The notes: generated from the sequence alone by a model not told the origin. A stretch of DNA of 14,982 nucleotides from Oscillospiraceae bacterium (GCA_022792755.1 JAAWBP010000014.1:1-14982), one strand, 5' to 3'; shown: positions 6,190 to 13,470, numbered from the stretch's first letter. A program made the numbers and translations.

Positions 6190-6223
6190 AAAGGCTGGGG
6201 AATTTTTCCCGGCCTTTCTTTTT
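6190..6223 (+). terminator. guaB terminator
   Basis: AAAGGCTGGG pairs with CCCGGCCTTT (one G-T pair) around an AT-rich loop, then TTTCTTTTT. It lies 25 bases after the guaB stop codon. Confidence 0.9.
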
Positions 6224-6302
6224 GCCCAAACGCAGAAGAAGGGGCCCTCACAGGCAGCCAAAGAGAGAAACCGACGGCAGCGCGGGAAAGAGCACGGGGC
6301 AG

Positions 6303-6352
6303 CAAAAAGCCGGTTTCCCGCTCCGAATTGAAAGATCGGAGCGGGAAACCGG
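6303..6352 (-). terminator. Terminator of the minus-strand operon
   Basis: A perfect 17-bp stem (6310-6326 with 6336-6352, arm CCGGTTTCCCGCTCCGA) and a nine-base loop. On the minus strand it is followed by CTTTTTG. It lies about 135 bases beyond the stop of the LolA-like gene and faces the guaB terminator. Bases 6353-6487 form the 3' untranslated stretch and show nothing further that I can support. Together 6165-6487 hold only these two terminators. Confidence 0.85.
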
Positions 6353-6487
6353 TGGGAAAGCCTAAAAGCGGCATTGATTCCAGAGGGGGCAGCCGCATTT
6401 CGAGCAGAGGGCTCGCCCCGCCATCCCAGCACGGCCGCAGCCCTTCCAAATGCCCGAAACGGAGATCGCTTCAAATGCAGAAGGCAT

Positions 6488-7030
6488 CTATTTACGGGTA
6501 TAATCCGAAAAGTTGCAGGTCAAATCCAGAGATGGCACCGTCAGGCTGAGCGGCGCCCCTGTCTTTTCATCCAGGCGGAGGGTAAAGCCGCCCGTCTGCC
6601 CTTTCGCGGTGTATTCCACGGCGCCGTCCTTCTTTTTGGCGCTGAAATTTTCATCCCTGAGAGCGGTATCAAAGGCGTCGACCAGTGCCGAGGCGAGGGA
6701 GGACGCCAGGAAGGATGAGGGCTCTACGTCGAGCCGCAGGCCCTTGAAATTCAGCGAAACACTGTCTTCTGAAAAATCGAACTGAAGCCCCTGGAGCGCC
6801 TCGGGGGAATTGAGGGTCACCCGGGTGCTGCCATCCAAGGAACGGGTGACGTCCGCCTCGGCTTCGAGGCCGTTGTAGCTGATGGTCGCCTTGCAGGTGA
6901 AACTCAGAAGGGAGTCGAGAAGGCTCCCCTGCGATGGGGTTCCGCGCGGGATCAGTACCCGGCAGAAGAGAAAGATAATAAGTCCCGCTAAAATGACGAC
7001 CGGAATCCAGAACAGGGCGCGCCGCCGCAT
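6488..7030 (-). CDS. Membrane-anchored LolA-like protein of unknown function
   Basis: A 180-residue protein with a short basic start and one hydrophobic segment (7-27), with no lipobox around Cys23, so it should be held in the membrane with the rest outside. The remainder alternates short strands typical of a LolA-like half-barrel (SFTCKATISYNGLEAEADVT, TRVTLNSPEALQGLQFDF, AVEYTAKGQTGGFTLRLDEKTGAPLSL). The pattern 'D-KTG-P-' before the last strands is common in LolA/MucB-type folds. It is the last gene of an operon after acpS-nnrD, the position held by ydcC in Bacillus and gerS-like genes in some clostridia, which also have LolA-like folds. That context is the main support; a germination or envelope role is inference. 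AAGGAG lies nine bases before the ATG. Confidence 0.6.
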   Translation of the reverse strand: MRRRALFWIPVVILAGLIIFLFCRVLIPRGTPSQGSLLDSLLSFTCKATISYNGLEAEADVTRSLDGSTRVTLNSPEALQGLQFDFSEDSVSLNFKGLRLDVEPSSFLASSLASALVDAFDTALRDENFSAKKKDGAVEYTAKGQTGGFTLRLDEKTGAPLSLTVPSLDLTCNFSDYTRK

Positions 7031-7055
7031 GAGTCATCGCTCCTTGCCGCCGGAG

Positions 7056-8366
7056 TTATTCCTCGGCGAAATGGTACAGCTCCGGCAGAACCCCAATCAT
7101 GTCGCTGGGGAGCATCCCCAGCATGGAACCCCTGGATGCGGCGAGATCGCCCGCCGCCCCGTGGAGATAGACGCCGCAGGCCGCCGCGGTTTCCGGCGGA
7201 AGCCCCTGGCAGACAAAGGCCGCAATGATCCCAGCCAGCACATCCCCGCTCCCGCCCCGGGCCATCCCGGCGTTGCCGGTCGTGCTGAGGCGGAGGGAGC
7301 TGTCCGGCGCCGCAACCACTGTGTCGGCGTCCTTTAAAACGGTGACCGCGCCGTACTCCTTTGCAAAGGCCCGGGCGATCCCGGCGGGGTCGGCCTTCAA
7401 TTCAGCGATGCTCTTTCCGCAGAGGCGGGACATCTCCCCCATATGAGGCGTGACGATGATTCTTCCTTTTGCTGTTCGCAATATATCTATGCAACCTGCA
7501 ACGGCGTTTAGACCATCCGCATCAAGGACAACCGGGCATTCCGCAGCCCCAAGCAGCGCCGAAACCACGGCGGAGACGTCCTCACTCTGCCCCATGCCGC
7601 ATCCAATCAGCAGGGCGGACGCACTTTTCACCTGTTCGAGCAGGAGAGGAACCGCGTGGGAGGAAACCATCCCTTCGCTGTTTTGGGGCAGGGGGAGATA
7701 AACCGGCTCATACAGCTTGGACGAAACTGCGTCGATCACCGGAGGAACCGACGCCAGCGTCACCACCCCTGCCCCGCTCCGCAGGGCGGAGGCGGTACAG
7801 AGGGCGGCCGCCCCCCGGTAACGGGTGCATCCCGCCAGGATCACCAGCTTCCCATAGCTTCCTTTGTGGGAAAGGGGATCTCTCTTCGGAAAGACCGTTT
7901 TGACCCATTCGCGGCCAATCGGTGTACCGCCGGCAAGCTCCTCGCCGAACCGTTCTTTTAAGCGGTCGATCCGCCCCGGAGCGGCCGCCGGGAGCCCCGC
8001 CTTTTTTTCGCAGGCCGTCACCACAGCGCAGGCAATCCCCGCTTCATGGGTGAGGCTGAGGGAGAACTCCAGCCCCAATTCCTCCGCGATCCTCTTCGCC
8101 CGCCCGCTGAGCAGGAGATAAGGCGCGCCGTTTTCACGCCGCAGGACGCTGACCTCTTTGAGTGAAAACCCCCGGATCCCCGTTCCAAGCGCTTTGGAAA
8201 AAGCCTCTTTTGCGGCGAAATTCGCCGCGGCGGAGGCCGTCCTTCCTTTTTCGGAGCAGAGGAACGCCCGTTCCTCTTCCGAAAAAACCCCCGTCAAAAA
8301 ACGGGGGTTTTTTAAGCTTTTCTCCATCCGGCTGATCTCTACCAGGTCGATCCCGATCCTACTCAT
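7056..8366 (-). CDS. acpS: Fused holo-ACP synthase / ADP-dependent NAD(P)H-hydrate dehydratase
   Basis: A single 436-residue frame joins two enzymes. Residues 1-120 are holo-ACP synthase: IGIDLVEI (4-11) with Asp7, FAAKEAFSKALGTGIRG (50-66) with Glu54, and SLTHEAGIACAVV at the end. This enzyme moves phosphopantetheine from CoA to acyl carrier protein. Residues about 150-436 are NnrD, which dehydrates (S)-NAD(P)HX using ADP: HKGSYGKLVILAGC (167-180), LDADGLNA (281-288), TPHMGEMSRL (306-315) and GNAGMARGGSGD (364-375) with Asp375. PHMGE replaces the common PHPGE, and LKDADT replaces LKGADT. The NnrE epimerase domain is absent. The start at 8366 overlaps the previous gene by eight bases (ATGAGTAG); upstream in-frame starts would run through that gene. 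A perfect terminator-like hairpin lies in codons 18-28. Confidence 0.93.
   Translation of the reverse strand: MSRIGIDLVEISRMEKSLKNPRFLTGVFSEEERAFLCSEKGRTASAAANFAAKEAFSKALGTGIRGFSLKEVSVLRRENGAPYLLLSGRAKRIAEELGLEFSLSLTHEAGIACAVVTACEKKAGLPAAAPGRIDRLKERFGEELAGGTPIGREWVKTVFPKRDPLSHKGSYGKLVILAGCTRYRGAAALCTASALRSGAGVVTLASVPPVIDAVSSKLYEPVYLPLPQNSEGMVSSHAVPLLLEQVKSASALLIGCGMGQSEDVSAVVSALLGAAECPVVLDADGLNAVAGCIDILRTAKGRIIVTPHMGEMSRLCGKSIAELKADPAGIARAFAKEYGAVTVLKDADTVVAAPDSSLRLSTTGNAGMARGGSGDVLAGIIAAFVCQGLPPETAAACGVYLHGAAGDLAASRGSMLGMLPSDMIGVLPELYHFAEE
8282..8313 (-). terminator. Terminator-like hairpin inside acpS
   Basis: A perfect 13-bp stem with a six-base loop: AAAAAACCCCCGT (8282-8294) and ACGGGGGTTTTTT (8301-8313). 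On the coding strand the GC stem is followed by six T, the form of an intrinsic terminator, and it is symmetric on the other strand. It lies in codons that encode the conserved NPRFL..VF part of AcpS. Whether it stops RNA polymerase is not shown. Confidence 0.6.
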
Positions 8367-8877
8367 CCGTCTTCGCCGTCCTCGGGAGTGCTTCCCGGAT
8401 GCTTTCCACAATCGTTTCGTTGGGATTAAATACCACGAGGCATTTTTGCAGTTTAGGATGGTCAAGCACCGCATAGCAGGTGTCCGGGTCGGCCGGGGAG
8501 CTGCACGCGAAAAGCCGGGTGTCGAACGCGCGGCCTTCGAGCTTTTTGGGATCGAAACGCCCGAACTCCTCAAAGGTACCCGCGTCGACAGTCGCAAGGC
8601 GTTTGCGGGTCTGCTTCCCCATGATTTTGTCGATGTCGATCTCCCCGTTTGTAAAAATATATTCGTATTCGATGTAGAACAGGGGATAATATTTAAACAA
8701 GGCGTAGACGAGCACCCCGACGATCAGCACGGGGAAGAACCAGAGCTGCCCGGAAATGGGGAGGATGGCAAAGCAGCCCAGGATCAAAATACCGGCGGCG
8801 GCCAGAACACCGATCCGCTTCCCCCAATCGGAAGAGGTCGGCTTTTTAACGACGATCTGTTCTTTATAAGTATCCAT
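8359..8877 (-). CDS. DUF6106-like membrane protein
   Basis: A 172-residue protein with a charged N-terminal cytoplasmic tail (1-20), two membrane helices (about 22-40 and 46-64), and a soluble C-terminal part. That part begins YPLFYIEYEYIFTNGEIDIDKI (64-85), a stretch like bacterial PH-type or YdbS-like domains that sit after a helix hairpin. The overall form fits the DUF6106 family of clostridia, named from memory of the family. It is the first gene of the operon with acpS-nnrD and overlaps that gene by eight bases, implying coupled translation. AGGAGG lies 11 bases before the ATG. No enzymatic motif is visible and the function is unknown. Confidence 0.7.
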   Translation of the reverse strand: MDTYKEQIVVKKPTSSDWGKRIGVLAAAGILILGCFAILPISGQLWFFPVLIVGVLVYALFKYYPLFYIEYEYIFTNGEIDIDKIMGKQTRKRLATVDAGTFEEFGRFDPKKLEGRAFDTRLFACSSPADPDTCYAVLDHPKLQKCLVVFNPNETIVESIREALPRTAKTDE

Positions 8878-8988
8878 CTGTGCGGATGCCTCCTAAATAT
8901 GATTCTCTCCATTAAAGGATACCGAACCGCTCTGAAAATGCAAGAGAGAGAATGTAAATTTTTCAAAGCCAAAAGCTTGTACCTCCTT

Positions 8989-9016
8989 ATTGTAGCATAA
9001 AAAAACGCAAATACAA
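8989..9016 (-). promoter_or_regulatory. Promoter of the minus-strand operon
   Basis: On the minus strand, TTGTAT (9016-9011) and TACAAT (8994-8989) are separated by 16 bases, about 110 bases before the first start codon. A second, weaker candidate closer in (TTGCAT, 16 bases, TTTAAT) lies near 8915-8942. Confidence 0.55.
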
Positions 9017-9027
9017 ATAGATAGGCC

Positions 9028-9056
9028 TTGCAACCCCAAAAAAGATTTGTTATAAT
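9028..9056 (+). promoter_or_regulatory. Strong sigma-A promoter upstream of a small RNA
   Basis: TTGCAA (9028-9033) and a perfect TATAAT (9051-9056) with a 17-base spacer. It faces pheS, but more than 500 bases lie between. Its first product is the hairpin RNA ending at 9162. Confidence 0.85.
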
Positions 9057-9062
9057 GAAACC

Positions 9063-9162
9063 ACTGTCAGCAGCGGGGGTTCCCCCATCGCTGCAGCCGA
9101 TTCTAAAACAGCCGCTGTCTATCTCGTCCATACCCCTTCGGCGGTAGGTGACGAGATTTTTT
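9063..9162 (+). ncRNA. Candidate small RNA or pheST attenuator
   Basis: About 100 bases lie between a strong promoter and an intrinsic terminator, with no credible reading frame that has a ribosome binding site. A first hairpin pairs GCAGCGGGGG with CCCC-(C)AT-CGCTGC (9070-9094). A CAGCGG/CCGCTG alternative (9071-9076 with 9112-9117) could compete with it. The second hairpin is the terminator. Alternative pairing before a terminator can mean attenuation of pheST, but I see no T-box motif and no Phe-rich leader peptide. A free-standing small RNA is equally possible. Confidence 0.55.
9121..9162 (+). terminator. Intrinsic terminator with cUUCGg loop
   Basis: ATCTCGTC (9121-9128) pairs with GACGAGAT (9150-9157). 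An inner TACC/GGTA stem is capped by C(TTCG)G, an ultra-stable tetraloop, and TTTTTT ends the structure at 9162. Confidence 0.9.
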
Positions 9163-9167
9163 ATTCG

Positions 9168-9480
9168 CAGCGGGGAGCCCCCGCTGGCAGACGCGATCCC
9201 TGGGCGGTGCAAGGCTTATAGCTTCGCAGCCCGCGAGCCGCGGTCTGTGTCCAGACTGGACAATCGCGGCGGAAGGCTTCCGCTGTCAATACGCGATCCG
9301 TAGGCGGAATCTGACTTACAAGTCCGTAACCCGCGAGGTGCGTTAATTTATTGTAAAATGAACTTCGCGGGTCTATTCCCCAAAAACCAGTAAAACGTTG
9401 GCGCGCGAAGGGAGAGCGGAGGCACTCCGCCCCGCGAGGCACGTTGTATCCGCTTTATTTAAAGAATTTCGCAGGATTGA
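9168..9480 (+). repeat. Structured intergenic repeat, right locus
   Basis: This is homologous to the repeat at 1-262 but on the other strand. It opens with a perfect hairpin, CAGCGGGG-agc-CCCCGCTG (9168-9186). Two 47-base modules follow (9191-9237 and 9291-9337), exactly 100 bases apart, each running from ACGCGATCC to CCCGCGAG. A 45-base module (9363-9407) begins CTTCGCGGG and ends GCGCGCG. Further hairpins are GCGGAA-ggc-TTCCGC (9269-9283) and GCGGAG-gca-CTCCGC (9416-9430), and there is a TGTCCAG-a-CTGGACA palindrome (9248-9262). A degraded piece runs past 9436. No gene is visible in 8878-9567 beyond this element, the promoters and the small RNA. No clear second promoter for pheS is seen. 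Confidence 0.8.
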
Positions 9481-9567
9481 ATCCGAAGATCAGCAGCAGC
9501 CGGGGTGCAGATCCGCCGCCCGGCCTTGACTTGATTTAAAATAAACCACATGAGGTGATGATAACAG

Positions 9568-10587
9568 ATGAAGGAACAGCTTTTACAGATCAGGAACCAG
9601 GCAATGGACAGCCTGGACGCCTGCCAGACCGTAAAGGAGCTGGAGGATCTGCGGGTGAAAGTCCTGGGCAAGAAAGGGGAGCTCACCGGGATCCTGAAAC
9701 AGATGGGGAAGCTTTCGGCCGAGGAGCGCCCGGTGATCGGGCAGCTCGCTAATGAAGTCCGCCAGGAGCTGGAGGGAAAGATCGAGGAGTGCCGGGCGGT
9801 CTTAAAGGAGCGCCAGCTCGCCGCGCAGCTCGAAGCGGAGCAGCTCGACGTCACGATGCCCGGCAGGCCGTTCGAGCTCGGTTCGATGCATCCGCTTTCC
9901 CTGGTTCTCGAGGAGATCGAGGAAATCTTCCTAGGGATGGGGTTCGACATCGCCGAAGGCCCCGAAGTGGAGTACGACTACTACAACTTCGAGGCGCTCA
10001 ACCTCCCCAAAGACCACCCCGCGCGGGACACGCAGGACACCTTTTACATCACCGACAACATCCTTCTGCGCACCCAGACCTCCCCGGTACAGGTTCGGGT
10101 AATGGAGAAGCAGAAGCCGCCGATCCGGGTCATCTCCCCGGGGCGGGTTTACCGCTCCGATGCGGTGGATGCCACCCATTCCCCGGTCTTCCACCAGATC
10201 GAGGGGCTGATCGTCGACAAGGGTGTCACGATGGCAAACCTCAAAGGAACCCTTGAAATTTTCGCAAAGCGCCTTTACGGGGAGGACGCCAAAACCCGGT
10301 TCCGCCCCCATCACTTCCCCTTCACCGAACCCTCCGCCGAGATGGACACCCAGTGCTTTGCCTGCGGCGGCAAGGGCTGCCGGCTCTGCAAGGGCGAGGG
10401 CTGGATCGAGCTTCTCGGCTGCGGGATGGTTCATCCAAAGGTTTTGAAAAACTGCGGCATCGACCCGGAGGTATACAGCGGCTTCGCCTTCGGCATGGGG
10501 CTGGAGCGGGTGGTTATGCGCCGGTTTGGGATCGACGACCTGCGGCTCTTCTTTGAAAACGACCTGCGTTTCTTAAAGCAGTTCTAA
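9568..10587 (+). CDS. pheS: Phenylalanine-tRNA ligase alpha subunit
   Basis: A 339-residue catalytic subunit of the (alpha-beta)2 Phe-tRNA synthetase, which charges tRNA-Phe with phenylalanine. The N-terminal coiled coil (1-90) binds tRNA. Class II motif 2 is RVYRSDAVDATHSPVFHQIEG (193-213) and motif 3 is GFAFGMGLERVVM (305-317). A Cys cluster, C-x2-C-x4-C-x2-C (263, 266, 271, 274), in the loop before GWIELLGCGMVHP is common in bacterial PheS and may bind a metal. Length is normal. GAGGTGAT lies before the ATG. It is followed 52 bases later by pheT, so the two form an operon. Confidence 0.98.
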   Translation: MKEQLLQIRNQAMDSLDACQTVKELEDLRVKVLGKKGELTGILKQMGKLSAEERPVIGQLANEVRQELEGKIEECRAVLKERQLAAQLEAEQLDVTMPGRPFELGSMHPLSLVLEEIEEIFLGMGFDIAEGPEVEYDYYNFEALNLPKDHPARDTQDTFYITDNILLRTQTSPVQVRVMEKQKPPIRVISPGRVYRSDAVDATHSPVFHQIEGLIVDKGVTMANLKGTLEIFAKRLYGEDAKTRFRPHHFPFTEPSAEMDTQCFACGGKGCRLCKGEGWIELLGCGMVHPKVLKNCGIDPEVYSGFAFGMGLERVVMRRFGIDDLRLFFENDLRFLKQF

Positions 10588-10639
10588 AGGCCGTTTTCCC
10601 AACCCGTCTGTATATTTAAAGCGAAGGAGGGTTCACCCG

Positions 10640-13015
10640 ATGAACCTGTCAATGAAGTGGCTCAACGATTATGTTAAAATAGATGTCCCCCCTCATGAAT
10701 TCGCCCACAGGATGACAATGAGCGGCTCCAAGGTCGAGGGGTATGAAATAGAGGGCGAAGAAATTTCGAACGTTGTCGTCGGAAAGATCCTCTCGGTGGA
10801 GAAGCACCCGGATGCGGACAAGCTGGTCGTCTGCATGCTGGACGTCGGAAAAGACGCCCCGATCCAGATTGTCACCGGCGCGGACAACGTCTTCCCCGGG
10901 GCGGTTGTCCCGGTCGCGCTCGACGGTTCTGTCCTGCCGGACGGCGTCAAGATCAAAAAGGGAAAGCTCCGCGGGGTGGAAAGCAACGGGATGCTCTGCT
11001 CCCTCAACGAGCTGAATCTGACAGTCCACGACTTCCCTTACGCGATCGAGGACGGCATCTTCATCATGGAGGAGGATTGTGAAATCGGGCAGGACATCCG
11101 CTCCGCCATCGGTCTGAACGACACCTCAGTCGAGTTCGAGATCACCTCCAACCGTCCCGACTGCCTCTCGGTTACCGGCCTTGCAAGAGAGGCAGCGGCA
11201 ACCTTTGGCAAGCCTTTTATCCTGCCGAAACCTGAGGTCAAAGGCTCTGCCGGAAAAATCGAGGATTACCTGACGGTTCAGGTTGAGAACCCGGCGCTTT
11301 GCAGGCGCTATATGGCCAAGGTCGTCAAAAACGTCAAGATCGCTCCCTCCCCCCGCTGGATGCGGGAGCGGCTTCGCGCGTCGGGTGTGCGGCCGATCAA
11401 CAACCTGGTCGACATCACCAACTACGTCATGCTGGAGTACGGCCAGCCGATGCACGCGTTTGACCTGAAATACGTGGAGGGTCATCAGATCGTCGTCCGC
11501 AATGCGAAGGCGGGCGAAACCATTGAAACGCTGGACGGCACGGTTCACAATCTGTCCGAGGAGATGCTGGTCATCTGCGACGGGAAAAAACCCGCGGCGG
11601 TCGCCGGCGTAATGGGCGGCGAATATAGCGGCATCATGGAGGACACCGAGACCGTCGTCTTCGAGTCCGCCAGCTTTAAGGGGGCCTCTGTCCGCACCAC
11701 CGCAAAGAAGCTGGGCCTGCGGACGGAATCCTCTTCCCGCTTTGAAAAGGGCCTGAGCGCAAAGCTCTGCGAGGATGCGCTGCTGCGTGCCTGTGAGCTG
11801 GTCGAACAGCTCGGCGCGGGTGAGGTCGTCGGCGGAACCATCGACGTGGACAACAGCGCGGAAACCCCGGTGCGGGTCAAGCTGGAGCCGGAGTGGATCA
11901 ACCGCTTCCTCGGGATCGAGCTCAGCCGGGAGGAAATGGTGGGCATCCTGGAGCCGCTCGGTTTCGTCATGGACGGGGACGACGTCGTCTCCCCCTCCTT
12001 CCGGATCGACATCGAACACAAGGCCGATATTGCCGAGGAGATTGCGCGGTTTTACGGTTATGACCGGATCCCGGTCACGGCGATCCGCGGGACCGCCCAG
12101 GGCCGCCTGACCCCTGAGCAGGTCTTCGAGAGAAAGATGAGCCGCTCCATGCTGGCGATGGGCTGCAACGAAATCCAGACCTACTCCTTCATCAGCCCGA
12201 AGTACTATGATAAAATTGCCCTTCCAGCGGACAGCACTCTGCGGAAGTCGATTGAAATCACCAACCCGCTCGGCGAAGACACCAGCGTCATGCGGACAAC
12301 TTTGCTCCCTTCGATGATGGAGGTGTTGGCCCGCAACTACAACAACCGATTGCCGCAGGCTTATCTTTTCGAAAACGGGATCGAATTCATCCCCACCGAA
12401 CCCGACCGGCTGCCGGAGGAGAACAAGGTGCTCTGCGCAGGGCTGTACGGCCCCAAAACGGATTTTTACACCATAAAGGGGATTGTGGAAACGCTCTTCG
12501 GCGAGCTCAGCCTCAGCGAGCCGGATTTCCTCCCCTGCAAGGACGATCCGTCCTTCCATCCCGGCCGCTGTGCCAAGATTTTCGCGGGAGGGGAAGAGAT
12601 CGGTGTGCTGGGAGAAATCCATCCCAAAGTGCTCGACAGCTACGGCATGGGTGTGAAATGCTTCGCCGCCGAGCTTTCGGTGGCTGGAATGTACCGGGCT
12701 TTGACGCCGGAGCGCCGTTATCAGCCACTGCCGAAATTCCCGGCTGCCACCCGGGACATCAGCGTTGTCTGCGATGAATCGACGCCGATGATGGAGGTGG
12801 AAAAGGCGATCAAAAAAGCGGTTGGAAAATCGCTCGAGAGCATTGCGCTTTTCGATGTCTACCGGGGTGAACAGATTGAAGAGGGCAAAAAAAGCCTTTC
12901 GTTTGCCATCTCGATGCGTTCTTATGAACGAACCCTCACCGACGAGGAAGCCGACAACTCGATCCGCCGGGTGCTCAAGGCACTCGGGGAAATGGGGATC
13001 GCCCTGCGCGGATAG
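10640..13015 (+). CDS. pheT: Phenylalanine-tRNA ligase beta subunit
   Basis: The 791-residue partner of PheS. From the N-terminus: the MKWLNDYV opening, an EMAP-II/Arc1p-like tRNA-binding OB fold (about 45-155, with GKILSVEKHPDADKL), the B3/B4 editing domain (about 210-385) that clears mischarged Tyr-tRNA, the B5 DNA-binding-like fold (about 405-475), the inactive class II core, and the ferredoxin-like anticodon-binding domain at the end (about 700-791, with KFPAATRDISVV). All domains are present and length is usual. AAGGAGGG is eight bases before the ATG. No strong terminator follows directly. Confidence 0.98.
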   Translation: MNLSMKWLNDYVKIDVPPHEFAHRMTMSGSKVEGYEIEGEEISNVVVGKILSVEKHPDADKLVVCMLDVGKDAPIQIVTGADNVFPGAVVPVALDGSVLPDGVKIKKGKLRGVESNGMLCSLNELNLTVHDFPYAIEDGIFIMEEDCEIGQDIRSAIGLNDTSVEFEITSNRPDCLSVTGLAREAAATFGKPFILPKPEVKGSAGKIEDYLTVQVENPALCRRYMAKVVKNVKIAPSPRWMRERLRASGVRPINNLVDITNYVMLEYGQPMHAFDLKYVEGHQIVVRNAKAGETIETLDGTVHNLSEEMLVICDGKKPAAVAGVMGGEYSGIMEDTETVVFESASFKGASVRTTAKKLGLRTESSSRFEKGLSAKLCEDALLRACELVEQLGAGEVVGGTIDVDNSAETPVRVKLEPEWINRFLGIELSREEMVGILEPLGFVMDGDDVVSPSFRIDIEHKADIAEEIARFYGYDRIPVTAIRGTAQGRLTPEQVFERKMSRSMLAMGCNEIQTYSFISPKYYDKIALPADSTLRKSIEITNPLGEDTSVMRTTLLPSMMEVLARNYNNRLPQAYLFENGIEFIPTEPDRLPEENKVLCAGLYGPKTDFYTIKGIVETLFGELSLSEPDFLPCKDDPSFHPGRCAKIFAGGEEIGVLGEIHPKVLDSYGMGVKCFAAELSVAGMYRALTPERRYQPLPKFPAATRDISVVCDESTPMMEVEKAIKKAVGKSLESIALFDVYRGEQIEEGKKSLSFAISMRSYERTLTDEEADNSIRRVLKALGEMGIALRG

Positions 13016-13224
13016 AATAAAGGCGTTTTACCGGGACAGGATAGTACTAAAAGCGGGGATTTCCATTCTTGAAAGCGACAGCCTCTTTCAGAGGGTGCGA
13101 TCCCTCTGCAAAATACTGAATGACGGGGCTTTGCCTCTTGCCGGCTAGGCAGGTTTACCCCGCTGTAATACTGAGCTTCGGCTAAACCACAACCATCTAC
13201 AACCCACCAAAGGAGGGGAGCAAA
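13016..13224 (+). other. 209-base gap before ireB with two stem-loops
   Basis: Two hairpins are seen: CAGAGGG / CCCTCTG (13089-13095 / 13102-13108), and a longer one with CGGGG / CCCCG outside (13124-13128 / 13158-13162) and GCCT / AGGC inside. No T-run follows, and I match it to no riboswitch class that I know. It may be the pheT 3' end, the ireB leader, or both. Confidence 0.4.
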
Positions 13225-13470
13225 ATGTACGATAAGACGATGACCTTTTCCGTTTATGAGGATAAGGAAAAGGAAATGAAGGCCATCCTCACCACCGTTT
13301 ACGATGCGCTGAAGGAAAAAGGATACAATCCCATTAACCAGATTGTCGGGTACATTTTATCGGAAGACCCCACATACATCACAACACACAACAACGCGCG
13401 CAGCTTAATCCGCCGGATCGACCGGGACGAACTGCTCCGCGCTATGGTAAAAGCCTATTTGAATGACTGA
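13225..13470 (+). CDS. ireB: IreB family regulatory phosphoprotein (UPF0297)
   Basis: An 81-residue member of the highly conserved IreB/DUF965 family, recognised along its full length (YNPINQIVGYILSEDPTYIT, NARSLIRRIDRDELLRAMV). In Enterococcus faecalis, IreB is phosphorylated on N-terminal threonines by the PASTA kinase IreK and tempers the cell-envelope stress and cephalosporin response. Here the N-terminus MYDKTMTF offers Thr5 and Thr7. The family gene often sits beside alaS and ruvX, but in this window it follows pheT and ends at its own hairpin, so it appears to stand alone. AAGGAGGGG precedes the ATG. Confidence 0.95.
   Translation: MYDKTMTFSVYEDKEKEMKAILTTVYDALKEKGYNPINQIVGYILSEDPTYITTHNNARSLIRRIDRDELLRAMVKAYLND

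Noticed and set aside
8366..8597. Upstream extension of the acpS-nnrD frame
   Set aside because: The extra 77 residues are Arg/Ser/Pro-rich and lie inside the preceding gene. AcpS homology starts at the ATG at 8366.
8158..9000. Plus-strand open frame across the acpS start and the DUF6106-like gene
   Set aside because: It overlaps two well-supported genes on the other strand, has no ribosome binding site and no recognisable domain.
9055..9147. Short leader peptide starting at an ATG in the -10 region
   Set aside because: The ATG overlaps the TATAAT box, has no ribosome binding site, and the peptide has no run of Phe codons.
9168..9480. CRISPR array
   Set aside because: Repeats are 45-47 bases, diverged, mixed with hairpins and not regularly spaced by unique sequence of equal length; no cas genes are seen.
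9063..9567. T-box leader for pheST
   Set aside because: The operon type made this likely, but I find neither the conserved antiterminator motif (TGGTACCGCG-like) nor the AGAGA/GNTG elements of the stem I region.
13113..13185. Small reading frame in the ireB leader
   Set aside because: There is no ribosome binding site, and the frame lies across the paired region of the stem-loop.
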